Assembly: GCA_022560215.1 (NCBI GenBank)
Contig: JADFTO010000174.1
Coordinates: 1-5,684 of the forward strand
Direction of reading: 5' to 3'
Source of the DNA: Pseudomonadota bacterium
Lineage (GTDB): Bacteria; Pseudomonadota; Alphaproteobacteria; Rhodospirillales; 2-02-FULL-58-16
Length of the DNA stretch: 5,684 nt
Under the pieces are notes generated by a model, which made no database searches, was not told where the DNA came from, and worked only from the letters and a program-made list of their open reading frames with translations. Both the position numbers and the translations under genes were made by a program. Positions 1 to 5,684 of the stretch are shown piece after piece (within the stretch, counting starts at the first letter, position 1; every line of letters begins with the position of its first letter).

Positions 1-695
1 TGGTCCTGGCCGACATCAATGTCGGCGTTCTCTACATTTTTGCCATCTCCTCCATGGGGGTCTACGGAATCCTCATGGCGGGCTGGGCCAGCAACTCCAA
101 GTACGCCTTCCTCGGCGCCCTGCGCTCGGCGGCGCAGATGGTGTCCTACGAGGTGTCCATGGGCTTCATGATCATCACCGTGTTGCTGTTGGTCGGGTCC
201 TTGAACCTCACCGACATCGTCATGGCGCAGAAGGACATCTGGTTCGTCGTGCCCTTGTTCCCCATGGCGGTGATCTTCTTCGTCTCGACCCTGGCCGAGA
301 CCAACCGCCACCCCTTCGACCTGCCGGAGGCGGAAACCGAGCTGGTGGCCGGCTTCAACGTGGAATATTCGTCCATGACGTTCTCGCTCTTCTTCCTCGG
401 CGAGTACGCCAACATGATCCTGATGTCGGCCATGACCGTGATCCTTTTCCTGGGCGGCTGGCTGCCGCCCGTGGACATGGCGCCCTTCAACTGGCTGCCG
501 GGGCCGGTCTGGTTCGCGGCCAAGATCGCGCTCGTGCTGTTCGTCTTCCTGTGGGTGAGGGCGACCTTCCCGCGCTACCGCTATGACCAGCTCATGCGTC
601 TCGGCTGGAAGGTCTTTTTGCCCATGTCCCTGGCCGCGGTGGCCATCGTGGCGGGCGTCCTGGTGGCCCTGGACGCGGCGCCGGTGATGGGCTGA
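1..695 (+). CDS. nuoH: NADH:quinone oxidoreductase subunit H, 5'-truncated by the window edge
   Basis: NuoH (ND1 family) is the membrane subunit at the junction of the two arms of complex I. It forms much of the quinone-binding chamber and part of the first proton path. The frame is open from base 3, well upstream of the internal ATG at 54, and reads VLADINVGVLYIFAISS into it, so 54 is not the true start. About 230 residues are visible, roughly the C-terminal two thirds of a family protein of about 325-345 residues. Diagnostic segments are AGWASNSKYAFLGALRSAAQ, the acidic quinone-chamber loop AETNRHPFDLPEAETE (from about visible residue 98), FNVEYSSM, and the C-terminal WVRATFPRYRYDQLM followed by a last hydrophobic helix. 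Several membrane helices are evident. The TGA stop at 693-695 lies 11 nt before nuoI. There is no internal damage; the missing N-terminus is only the window boundary. The family call is very secure. Confidence 0.98.
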   Translation, partial: VLADINVGVLYIFAISSMGVYGILMAGWASNSKYAFLGALRSAAQMVSYEVSMGFMIITVLLLVGSLNLTDIVMAQKDIWFVVPLFPMAVIFFVSTLAETNRHPFDLPEAETELVAGFNVEYSSMTFSLFFLGEYANMILMSAMTVILFLGGWLPPVDMAPFNWLPGPVWFAAKIALVLFVFLWVRATFPRYRYDQLMRLGWKVFLPMSLAAVAIVAGVLVALDAAPVMG

Positions 696-706
696 AAGGG
701 GAAGCC

Positions 707-1195
707 ATGAGCTACTTTGCACGCGGCGTCAGGACAATCCTCTGGATCGATCTGCTGAAGGGCCTGGGCCTTACCCTGCGCTACATGTTCCGCCCCAAGG
801 TGACCATCAACTACCCCTTCGAGAAGGGGCCCCTCAGCCCGCGCTTCCGGGGCGAGCACGCGCTCAGGCGCTATCCCAACGGCGAGGAGCGCTGCATCGC
901 GTGCAAGCTGTGCGAGGCCATCTGCCCGGCCCAGGCCATCACCATCGAGGCCGAGCCGCGCGCCGACGGCAGCCGCCGCACCACGCGCTACGACATCGAC
1001 ATGCTCAAGTGCATCTATTGCGGCCTGTGCGAGGAAGCCTGCCCGGTGGACGCCATCGTCGAAGGCCCCAACTTCGAATACTCCACCGAAACCCGCGAGG
1101 AGCTGCTCTACGACAAGCAGAAGCTGCTCGCCAACGGCGACAGATGGGAAACGGAAATCGCCGAACGCCTCAGGGTCAACGCCCCGTATCGCTGA
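707..1195 (+). CDS. nuoI: NADH:quinone oxidoreductase subunit I, 2x[4Fe-4S] ferredoxin-type
   Basis: NuoI (TYKY/NDUFS8 family, 162 residues, normal length) is a peripheral-arm subunit docked on the membrane arm. It carries clusters N6a and N6b, which relay electrons from NuoG towards N2 in NuoB and then quinone. Two classic CxxCxxCxxxCP motifs are complete: Cys63, 66, 69, 73 and Cys102, 105, 108, 112. The last Cys of each motif normally ligates the other cluster. The N-terminal 30 residues form the amphipathic membrane-associated segment (ILWIDLLKGLGLTLRYMF), followed by the conserved VTINYPFEKGPLSPRFRGEH. The C-terminal part (EGPNFEYSTETREELLYDK) is also typical. The sequence is of the alphaproteobacterial/mitochondrial type. 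The ATG is preceded by AAGGGG at 696-701 with a 5-nt spacer. The TGA stop lies inside the loop-to-right-arm edge of an inverted repeat (1181-1201), and a relatively long 71-nt gap follows before nuoJ. Confidence 0.98.
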   Translation: MSYFARGVRTILWIDLLKGLGLTLRYMFRPKVTINYPFEKGPLSPRFRGEHALRRYPNGEERCIACKLCEAICPAQAITIEAEPRADGSRRTTRYDIDMLKCIYCGLCEEACPVDAIVEGPNFEYSTETREELLYDKQKLLANGDRWETEIAERLRVNAPYR

Positions 1196-1201
1196 CGGGG
1201 C
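1181..1201 (+). promoter_or_regulatory. GC-rich stem-loop spanning the nuoI stop codon
   Basis: GCCCCGT (1181-1187) and ACGGGGC (1195-1201) are perfect 7-bp inverted repeats separated by a 7-nt loop, ATCGCTG. The nuoI TGA stop occupies 1193-1195. Six of the seven pairs are G-C, so the hairpin should be stable in mRNA. What follows is purine-rich (ATGAAAGGGGAGAG) with no T run, so it does not look like a rho-independent terminator. It could be an mRNA processing or stability element between nuoI and nuoJ, or it could be chance in GC-rich DNA. The function is inferred only. Confidence 0.4.
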
Positions 1202-1225
1202 ATGAAAGGGGAGAGAAGGGAAAGG

Positions 1226-1270
1226 ATGACGAGAATAATGGACACCCGGCGGCGGGGGAGGGGACGGTGA
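1226..1270 (+). other. Possible 14-codon leader-like ORF overlapping the nuoJ start (doubtful)
   Basis: An ATG at 1226 has GAAGGG at 1215-1220 as a well-spaced SD (5-nt gap). It opens a 14-residue frame, MTRIMDTRRRGRGR, that ends at TGA 1268-1270. This stop overlaps the nuoJ GTG (1267-1269) as GTGA, a geometry typical of translational coupling. The same frame extends upstream to an ATG at 1202 (22 residues), but that start sits against the hairpin and has a poor SD. Against coding, the frame uses AGA, ATA and AGG, which are usually rare in GC-rich alphaproteobacteria, and the Arg run simply reflects a G-rich SD region. It resembles no protein I know. It is more likely non-coding spacer than a gene. 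Confidence 0.15.
1257..1263 (+). promoter_or_regulatory. Shine-Dalgarno that fixes the nuoJ GTG start
   Basis: GGAGGGG lies at 1257-1263, with the GGAGG core at 1257-1261 five nucleotides before GTG 1267. This is a near-perfect anti-SD match. It supports the GTG as the nuoJ start, since no ATG, GTG or TTG occurs in this frame between the nuoI stop and 1267. Confidence 0.75.
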
Positions 1271-1875
1271 TCGTCCAGGCGCTGGCCTTCTACCTGTTCG
1301 CGCTGACGACCGTGGCCGCGGGCGTGATGGTCATCACCGTGCGCAATCCCGTGCATTCGGTCCTCTTCCTGATCCTCGCCTTCTTCAATTCGGCGGGCTT
1401 GTTCGTGCTCCTGGGCGCCGAGTTCCTGGCCATGATCCTGGTCGTCGTCTACGTCGGCGCCGTGGCGGTGCTGTTCATGTTCGTGGTCATGATGCTCGAC
1501 ATCAACATCGTGGAACTGCGCCAGGGCTTCCTGGAATACCTGCCCATCGGGGGGATCATCGGCTTGATCCTGCTGGCGGAGCTCCTGGTGGTCACGGGCG
1601 GCTGGGCCCTGGCGCCGGAGGGGGCGAGCGTCGCCCTGGCGCCGGTGGCGGACGCGGTGAGCAACACCCATGCCCTGGGCGAGATTCTCTACACCCGCTA
1701 CGTTTACCTGTTCCAGGCGGCCGGACTGGTGCTTCTGGTGGCCATGGTGGGCGCCATCGTGCTTACCCACCGCCGGCGCGACGGCGTGCGCAGGCAGAGG
1801 ATCGCCGACCAGGTTGCGCGCCGGGTCGAGGACACGCTGGAGATCAGGAAAGTCGAGTCGGGGAAGGGGGTCTAG
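1267..1875 (+). CDS. nuoJ: NADH:quinone oxidoreductase subunit J
   Basis: NuoJ (ND6 family) is a membrane subunit between NuoH/NuoA and NuoK. Its third helix, with a pi-bulge, is thought to switch conformation during coupling of quinone reduction to proton transport. The protein is 202 residues. About five hydrophobic segments lie near residues 4-22, 30-48, 54-76, 92-112 and 147-168. Family signatures are RNPVHSVLFLILAFF (26-40), LLGAEFLAMILVVVYVGAVAVLF (about 48-70, including Glu52 and the conserved Tyr62) and the C-terminal FQAAGLVLLVAMVGAIVLTHR. A charged tail ending VESGKGV follows, as in alphaproteobacterial NuoJ. The GTG start is chosen because MIVQALAFYLFA is the family N-terminus and a strong SD precedes it. 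The open frame runs back into nuoI as far as 901, but that extension is an Arg/His-rich shadow of the ferredoxin gene. The TAG stop directly abuts the nuoK ATG, suggesting coupled translation. Confidence 0.96.
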   Translation: MIVQALAFYLFALTTVAAGVMVITVRNPVHSVLFLILAFFNSAGLFVLLGAEFLAMILVVVYVGAVAVLFMFVVMMLDINIVELRQGFLEYLPIGGIIGLILLAELLVVTGGWALAPEGASVALAPVADAVSNTHALGEILYTRYVYLFQAAGLVLLVAMVGAIVLTHRRRDGVRRQRIADQVARRVEDTLEIRKVESGKGV

Positions 1876-2187
1876 ATGCTCGAGATCGGACTGTCCCATT
1901 ACCTGACCGTGGCGGCGGTGCTCTTCGCGTTGGGAATCTTCGGCATATTCCTCAACCGCAAGAACGTCATCATCATCCTCATGTCCATCGAGCTGATCCT
2001 GCTCGCCGTCAACATCAACCTGGTGGCCTTCTCGGCCCAGTTGGGCGACCTGGTCGGGCAGGTCTTCGCGCTGTTCGTACTCACCGTGGCGGCGGCCGAG
2101 GCGGCCATAGGACTGGCGATCCTCATGGTCTACTTCCGCAACCGGGGCTCCATCGCGGTGGAAGACATCGACATCATGAAGGGTTGA
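1876..2187 (+). CDS. nuoK: NADH:quinone oxidoreductase subunit K
   Basis: NuoK (ND4L family, 103 residues, normal size) is a small three-helix membrane subunit related to MrpC. It links the quinone-chamber end of the arm to the antiporter-like subunits. Helices lie at about residues 6-24, 30-50 and 62-87. The two buried acidic residues needed for proton transfer are present: Glu39 in MSIELILLAVNINLV and Glu75 in TVAAAEAAIGLAI, matching E. coli Glu36 and Glu72 with a constant offset of three. RNRGSIAVEDIDIMKG is a typical end. The ATG follows the nuoJ TAG without a gap, and AAGGGGG at 1864-1870, inside the end of nuoJ, serves as SD with a 5-nt spacer. The TGA stop at 2185-2187 lies 2 nt before the preferred nuoL ATG. 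The call is secure. Confidence 0.98.
   Translation: MLEIGLSHYLTVAAVLFALGIFGIFLNRKNVIIILMSIELILLAVNINLVAFSAQLGDLVGQVFALFVLTVAAAEAAIGLAILMVYFRNRGSIAVEDIDIMKG
2179..2183 (+). promoter_or_regulatory. Shine-Dalgarno that decides the nuoL start
   Basis: AAGGG at 2179-2183, inside the last codons of nuoK, is 6 nt before ATG 2190. It directly abuts the alternative in-frame TTG at 2184, which is too close for normal initiation. This spacing favours the ATG. Confidence 0.6.
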
Positions 2188-2189
2188 GC

Positions 2190-4142
2190 ATGTACGCCGC
2201 CACCGTCCTTTTGCCCCTTTTCGGCGCCATTGTCGCCGGGATTCTGGCCTTCGTCGATCCCCCCGGCAAGGAAGGGAAGGGGCGCGTGGACACGGCCGCC
2301 CAGTGGGTTACCTGCGGCGCCCTCATCGCGTCGGCCGCCACCGCCACGTATATTTTCTACGACGCGATCTTCCTCGGGAACACAGGCACCGTCGAGCTCT
2401 TCACCTGGATCGATTCGGGCGCCATGGAGGTGTCCTGGGCGGTGCGCGTGGACACCCTGACGGCCGTCATGCTGTTCGTGGTGAGCGTGGTTTCGGCGGT
2501 GATCCACGTCTATTCCATCGGCTACATGCATCTGGATCCGGGCATCCCGCGCTTCATGTCCTACATGAGCCTGTTCACCTTTTTCATGCTCATGCTGGTG
2601 TCGGCCGACAATCTGGTGCAGCTCTTCTTCGGCTGGGAGGGGGTGGGGCTGGCGTCCTACCTGCTGATCGGGTTCTGGTACGACAAGCCGGCGGCCAACG
2701 CCGCCGCCATCAAGGCTTTCATCGTCAACCGGGTGGGCGACTTCGGTTTCATCCTGGGCATCTTCGCCACCTTCATCCTGTTCCAGTCGGTGCATCTGGA
2801 CACCATCTTCGCCGCCGCCCCGGCCAAGGCGGACGCCACTTTGCGCGTCTTCGGCGGCGAGTTCCACGCGCTCACCGTCATCAGCCTGCTGTTGTTCTTC
2901 GGGGCCATGGGAAAATCGGCCCAGTTGGGGCTGCACACCTGGCTGCCCGACGCCATGGAGGGCCCGACGCCCGTCTCGGCCCTGATCCACGCCGCCACCA
3001 TGGTCACCGCCGGGGTCTTCATGGTGGCCCGGATGTCGCCGCTGTTCGAACAATCCGAGACGGCGCTGGCGGTGGTCACCGTGGTCGGCGCCTCCACCGC
3101 CATCTTCGCCGCCACCGTGGCCTGCGTGCAGAACGACATCAAGCGGGTGATCGCCTATTCCACCTGTTCGCAGCTCGGCTACATGTTCTTCGCCCTCGGG
3201 GTGTCGGCCTATTCGGCGGGCATCTTCCACCTCACCACCCACGCCTTTTTCAAGGCCCTCCTGTTCCTCGGCGCGGGCTCGGTGATCCACGCCATGTCCG
3301 ACGAGCAGGACATGCGCAAGATGGGCGGCATCTGGCGGTCCATTCCGGTCACCTACGCGGTCATGTGGGTGGGCTCCCTCGCCCTCGTCGGCATCTGGCC
3401 GTTCGCCGGCTTCTATTCGAAGGACATCATTCTGGAGGCCGCCTACGGCGCCGGCTCGGCCGTCGGCGGCTACGCCTTCTGGCTGGGGATCGCCGCGGCC
3501 CTGCTCACCGCCTTCTATTCGGGGCGGCTTTTGTTCATGACCTTCCACGGCCAGTCCAGGGCCGACGAGAAGGTGATGGCCCACGTCCACGAGAGCCCCA
3601 AGGTGATGCTCATCCCGCTCCTCTTCCTGGCCGCCGGCGCCGCCTTCGCCGGCTATGTGGGATACGAGTCCTTCGTCGGCGCCGGGGCTGGGGAATTCTG
3701 GGGCGACGCCCTCTTCGTGCTGCCCTCCCATACGGCGCTGGAGGCGGCCCACAAGGTGCCGCTCTGGGTCAAGTATCTGCCTCTCGGCGTGGGTTTTGCC
3801 GGCCTCGCCGGGGCTTACGTGCTCTACATCCGCGTCCCCGCCCTGCCGGGGCTGCTGGCCGGGCGCTTCCGGGCGATTTATCTGTTCCTGCTCAACAAGT
3901 GGTACTTCGACGAACTTTACGACTTTCTGTTCGTGCGCCCGGCCTTCGTGCTGGGCCGGGGCCTGTGGAAGACCGGCGACGGGGCCCTGATCGACGGCGT
4001 CGGCCCCGACGGCGTGGCGGCGGCGACCCTGGGCCTGGCGCGCCGGGTGGCGCGGCTGCAAACCGGCTATCTCTATCACTACGCCTTCGCCATGATGACG
4101 GGCGTCGTCTTCCTCGTTTCCTGGTATCTGGTGATGGGGTGA
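2190..4142 (+). CDS. nuoL: NADH:quinone oxidoreductase subunit L (distal antiporter-like proton channel)
   Basis: NuoL (ND5/MrpA-like, 650 residues, normal length) is the distal antiporter-like subunit of the membrane arm. It contains a proton channel and sends a long lateral helix along NuoM and NuoN. Key charged residues are visible: Glu150 in FFGWEGVGLASY (E. coli Glu144), Asp184 in NRVGDFGF (Asp178), Lys242 in GAMGKSAQ (Lys229), His267, His347, His351 and Lys355 in FHLTTHAFFKALLF, and Lys411 in FYSKDIIL (Lys399). LHTWLPDAMEGPTPVSALIH (248-267) is the proton-antiporter signature. The C-terminal region, with LNKWYFDELYDFLFV (568-582) and a final hydrophobic helix, fits the lateral-helix and anchor part. 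ATG 2190 is preferred over TTG 2184, which overlaps the nuoK stop, because of SD spacing and because the family usually begins MYxA. The TGA stop is 1 nt before the nuoM ATG, suggesting coupled translation. No frameshift or missing motif was seen. Confidence 0.97.
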   Translation: MYAATVLLPLFGAIVAGILAFVDPPGKEGKGRVDTAAQWVTCGALIASAATATYIFYDAIFLGNTGTVELFTWIDSGAMEVSWAVRVDTLTAVMLFVVSVVSAVIHVYSIGYMHLDPGIPRFMSYMSLFTFFMLMLVSADNLVQLFFGWEGVGLASYLLIGFWYDKPAANAAAIKAFIVNRVGDFGFILGIFATFILFQSVHLDTIFAAAPAKADATLRVFGGEFHALTVISLLLFFGAMGKSAQLGLHTWLPDAMEGPTPVSALIHAATMVTAGVFMVARMSPLFEQSETALAVVTVVGASTAIFAATVACVQNDIKRVIAYSTCSQLGYMFFALGVSAYSAGIFHLTTHAFFKALLFLGAGSVIHAMSDEQDMRKMGGIWRSIPVTYAVMWVGSLALVGIWPFAGFYSKDIILEAAYGAGSAVGGYAFWLGIAAALLTAFYSGRLLFMTFHGQSRADEKVMAHVHESPKVMLIPLLFLAAGAAFAGYVGYESFVGAGAGEFWGDALFVLPSHTALEAAHKVPLWVKYLPLGVGFAGLAGAYVLYIRVPALPGLLAGRFRAIYLFLLNKWYFDELYDFLFVRPAFVLGRGLWKTGDGALIDGVGPDGVAAATLGLARRVARLQTGYLYHYAFAMMTGVVFLVSWYLVMG

Positions 4143-4143
4143 G

Positions 4144-5658
4144 ATGAGCAATTTTCCGATCCTCTCCCTGGTCACTTTCCTGCCCATGGTGGGCGCGATC
4201 TTCATCCTCACCATACGCGGCGAAGACGAGGTGGTGGCGCGCAACGCCCGCAACGTGGCGCTCTGGACCTCCATGATCACCTTCGTGCTGTCGCTCTTCA
4301 TCTGGATCAACTTCGACACGACCACGGCCGACTTCCAGTTCGTTGAGCGCCTGGAATGGATGCCCGCCTTCAACATCTCCTACCACATGGGCGTGGATGG
4401 CATTTCCATGCTGTTCGTGCTGTTGGCGACGCTGCTAACGCCGATCTGCATCCTCGCCAGCTGGCAGACCATCACCGATCGGGTGCGCGAATACATGATC
4501 GCATTCCTGGTCATGGAAGGCATGATGGTGGGCACGTTTTCGGCCCTGGACCTGGTGCTTTTCTACATCTTCTACGAATCGGTCCTGATCCCGATGTTCC
4601 TGATCATCGGGGTCTGGGGCGGGCCCAGGCGGGTCTATTCGGCCTTCAAGTTCTTCCTTTACACCCTGGCCGGATCGGTGCTCATGCTGCTCGCCATCCT
4701 CACCATGTACTTCACGGCCGGCACCGCCGACATCCCGTCGCTGATGGCGTATTCGTTCCCCGAGGACATGCAGACCTGGCTGTGGCTGGCCTTCTTCGCC
4801 TCCTTCGCGGTGAAGTTGCCCATGTGGCCGGTGCACACCTGGCTGCCCGACGCCCATGTGGAGGCCCCGACGGCGGGATCGGTGATCCTGGCCGCCGTGC
4901 TCTTGAAGTTCGGCGGGTACGGATTCCTGCGCTTCTCGCTGCCCATGTTCCCCATCGCCAGTGTCGATTTTGCGCCCTTGATCTTCACCCTCAGCATCAT
5001 CGCCGTGATCTATACCTCCCTCGTGGCCCTGGCCCAGGAGGACATGAAGAAGCTGATCGCCTATTCGTCGGTGGCGCACATGGGGTTCGTCACCGTCGGC
5101 ACGTTCTCGTTCAACCTGCATGGAATTGAGGGGGCCATCTTCCAGATGCTCAGCCACGGGATCATTTCCGCCGCCTTGTTCCTGATCGTCGGCGTGGTCT
5201 ACGACCGCATCCATTCCAGGGACATAGGGGACTACGGCGGCCTGGTCCACCGCATGCCGGTCTATGGTCTGGGCTTCATGGTGTTCATGCTGGCGTCGGT
5301 GGGCCTGCCGGGAACCGGCGGCTTCGTCGGCGAATTCCTGGTGCTGCTCGGCGCCTTCCAGGTCAACGCCTGGCTGGGGGCGCTGACGGCCACGGGCGTG
5401 ATCCTGGGCGCGGTCTACATGCTCTATCTGTACCGCCGGGTCATCTACGGCAAGCTGACCAAGGAATCGTTGCGGGGCATCCTGGACCTGAGCCCGCGCG
5501 AGATCCTGGTGTTCGCGCCCCTGGTCGCGATTGTGATCTGGATGGGAATCTATCCGACGCCCTTCCTGGACGTCATGCACGTCTCGGTGAGCAACCTGAT
5601 CCAGCCCTACGAAGCGGCCCGCGCCCTGGCCGAGGGCGCCACCCTGGCGGGACGCTGA
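4144..5658 (+). CDS. nuoM: NADH:quinone oxidoreductase subunit M (antiporter-like proton channel)
   Basis: NuoM (ND4/MrpD-like, 504 residues, close to the 509 of E. coli) is the middle antiporter-like subunit, between NuoL and NuoN, and forms one proton path. The expected charged axis is intact: Glu145 in YIFYESVLIPMF (E. coli Glu144), Lys224 in FAVKLPMWPVHTW (Lys234), Lys255 in VLLKFGGYG (Lys265), His338 in MLSHGIISA and Glu397 in GGFVGEFLVL (Glu407). The last three lysine/glutamate positions share an offset of ten. HTWLPDAHVEAPT (231-243) is the antiporter signature, and MKKLIAYSSVAHMGF (301-315) is highly characteristic of the family. About 14 membrane helices are expected. The start follows nuoL by 1 nt with GGGG at 4136-4139 as a modest SD inside nuoL, so translation probably depends on coupling. 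The TGA stop is followed by a 12-nt gap to nuoN. Confidence 0.98.
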   Translation: MSNFPILSLVTFLPMVGAIFILTIRGEDEVVARNARNVALWTSMITFVLSLFIWINFDTTTADFQFVERLEWMPAFNISYHMGVDGISMLFVLLATLLTPICILASWQTITDRVREYMIAFLVMEGMMVGTFSALDLVLFYIFYESVLIPMFLIIGVWGGPRRVYSAFKFFLYTLAGSVLMLLAILTMYFTAGTADIPSLMAYSFPEDMQTWLWLAFFASFAVKLPMWPVHTWLPDAHVEAPTAGSVILAAVLLKFGGYGFLRFSLPMFPIASVDFAPLIFTLSIIAVIYTSLVALAQEDMKKLIAYSSVAHMGFVTVGTFSFNLHGIEGAIFQMLSHGIISAALFLIVGVVYDRIHSRDIGDYGGLVHRMPVYGLGFMVFMLASVGLPGTGGFVGEFLVLLGAFQVNAWLGALTATGVILGAVYMLYLYRRVIYGKLTKESLRGILDLSPREILVFAPLVAIVIWMGIYPTPFLDVMHVSVSNLIQPYEAARALAEGATLAGR

Positions 5659-5670
5659 GGAGATCGGATC

Positions 5671-5684
5671 ATGACGCCAGTCCC
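5671..5684 (+). CDS. nuoN: Start of NADH:quinone oxidoreductase subunit N, truncated by the window end
   Basis: Only four full codons are visible (MTPV, then the first two bases of a Pro codon). They begin at ATG 5671, 12 nt after the nuoM stop. GAGGAG at 5657-5662 is a good SD with an 8-nt spacer, and it overlaps the nuoM TGA. The protein cannot be identified from four residues. The call rests on gene order, because nuoN follows nuoM in nearly all bacterial nuo operons and alphaproteobacterial NuoN often starts with an MT... sequence. NuoN would be the third antiporter-like subunit, next to NuoK. Confidence 0.8.

Noticed and set aside
1181..1220. Rho-independent terminator after nuoI
   Set aside because: The hairpin is followed by a purine-rich stretch with no T run, and nuoJ continues the operon immediately downstream.
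1207..1263. G-runs in the nuoI-nuoJ spacer as a G-quadruplex
   Set aside because: Four runs of three or more G exist (about 1208-1211, 1218-1220, 1254-1258, 1260-1263), but one loop is about 33 nt. The runs are better explained as SD sequences.
1108..1899. 263-codon minus-strand frame opposite nuoI/nuoJ
   Set aside because: It is a composition-driven shadow of nuoJ rich in His, Gln and Asp, and it crosses the real gene boundary without any signal of its own.
2303..4147. 614-codon plus-strand frame overlapping nuoL
   Set aside because: It is an Arg/His/Gly-rich out-of-frame translation of nuoL, which itself shows full family conservation. A long spurious ORF is expected in GC-rich coding DNA.
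2130..4376. 748-codon open frame on the minus strand opposite nuoL
   Set aside because: The translation is dominated by Gly, His, Glu, Asp, Gln and Arg with no fold or motif. It mirrors the strong G/C third-position bias of nuoL and has no plausible SD or gene context, so it is an antisense shadow.
4435..5580. 381-codon minus-strand frame opposite nuoM
   Set aside because: It has the same His/Gln/Asp/Glu-rich low-complexity signature as the other antisense shadows and no recognisable motif. nuoM fully explains the region.
1..5684. CRISPR array, tRNA or rRNA gene, insertion sequence, or a new defence or mobile system
   Set aside because: Almost every base lies in conserved complex I genes. 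I saw no direct-repeat arrays, terminal inverted repeats, transposase motifs or cloverleaf-like sequence, and no room for an additional system.

Overview
The window lies inside one operon for the proton-pumping NADH:quinone oxidoreductase (respiratory complex I, NDH-1). Six genes and the first codons of a seventh run head to tail on the plus strand in the canonical order nuoH (3' part), nuoI, nuoJ, nuoK, nuoL, nuoM, nuoN (start only). All code for membrane-arm subunits except NuoI, the peripheral-arm ferredoxin-like subunit that passes electrons towards the quinone site. No minus-strand gene is credible.

The DNA is visibly GC-rich with strong G/C third-position bias. The proteins look alphaproteobacterial: NuoI closely resembles the mitochondrial TYKY type, NuoJ has the long charged C-terminal tail ending in VESGKGV, and NuoH carries the 'AGWASNSKYAFLGALRSAAQ' segment. 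A Rhodospirillales-like organism would fit, but no species can be named from sequence alone.

Layout: nuoH 1-695, 11-nt gap, nuoI 707-1195, 71-nt gap, nuoJ 1267-1875 (GTG start), no gap, nuoK 1876-2187, 2-nt gap, nuoL 2190-4142, 1-nt gap, nuoM 4144-5658, 12-nt gap, nuoN 5671 onward. Each start has a purine-rich Shine-Dalgarno (SD) sequence, so the genes are probably co-transcribed, and translational coupling is likely at nuoJ-nuoK-nuoL-nuoM. No promoter or rho-independent terminator was seen.

How they work together: NuoI carries clusters N6a and N6b and feeds N2 beside the quinone chamber, which is partly built by NuoH. Quinone reduction drives proton translocation through the NuoH/NuoJ/NuoK module and the antiporter-like subunits NuoN, NuoM and NuoL. 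The key charged residues of NuoK, NuoL and NuoM are intact, so the cluster looks functional.

This is ordinary core metabolism, and I found no new system. The one stretch worth a second look is the nuoI-nuoJ junction. It has a perfect 7-bp GC-rich inverted repeat over the nuoI stop, then a purine-rich spacer. That spacer contains a tiny Arg-rich reading frame whose stop overlaps the nuoJ GTG start.
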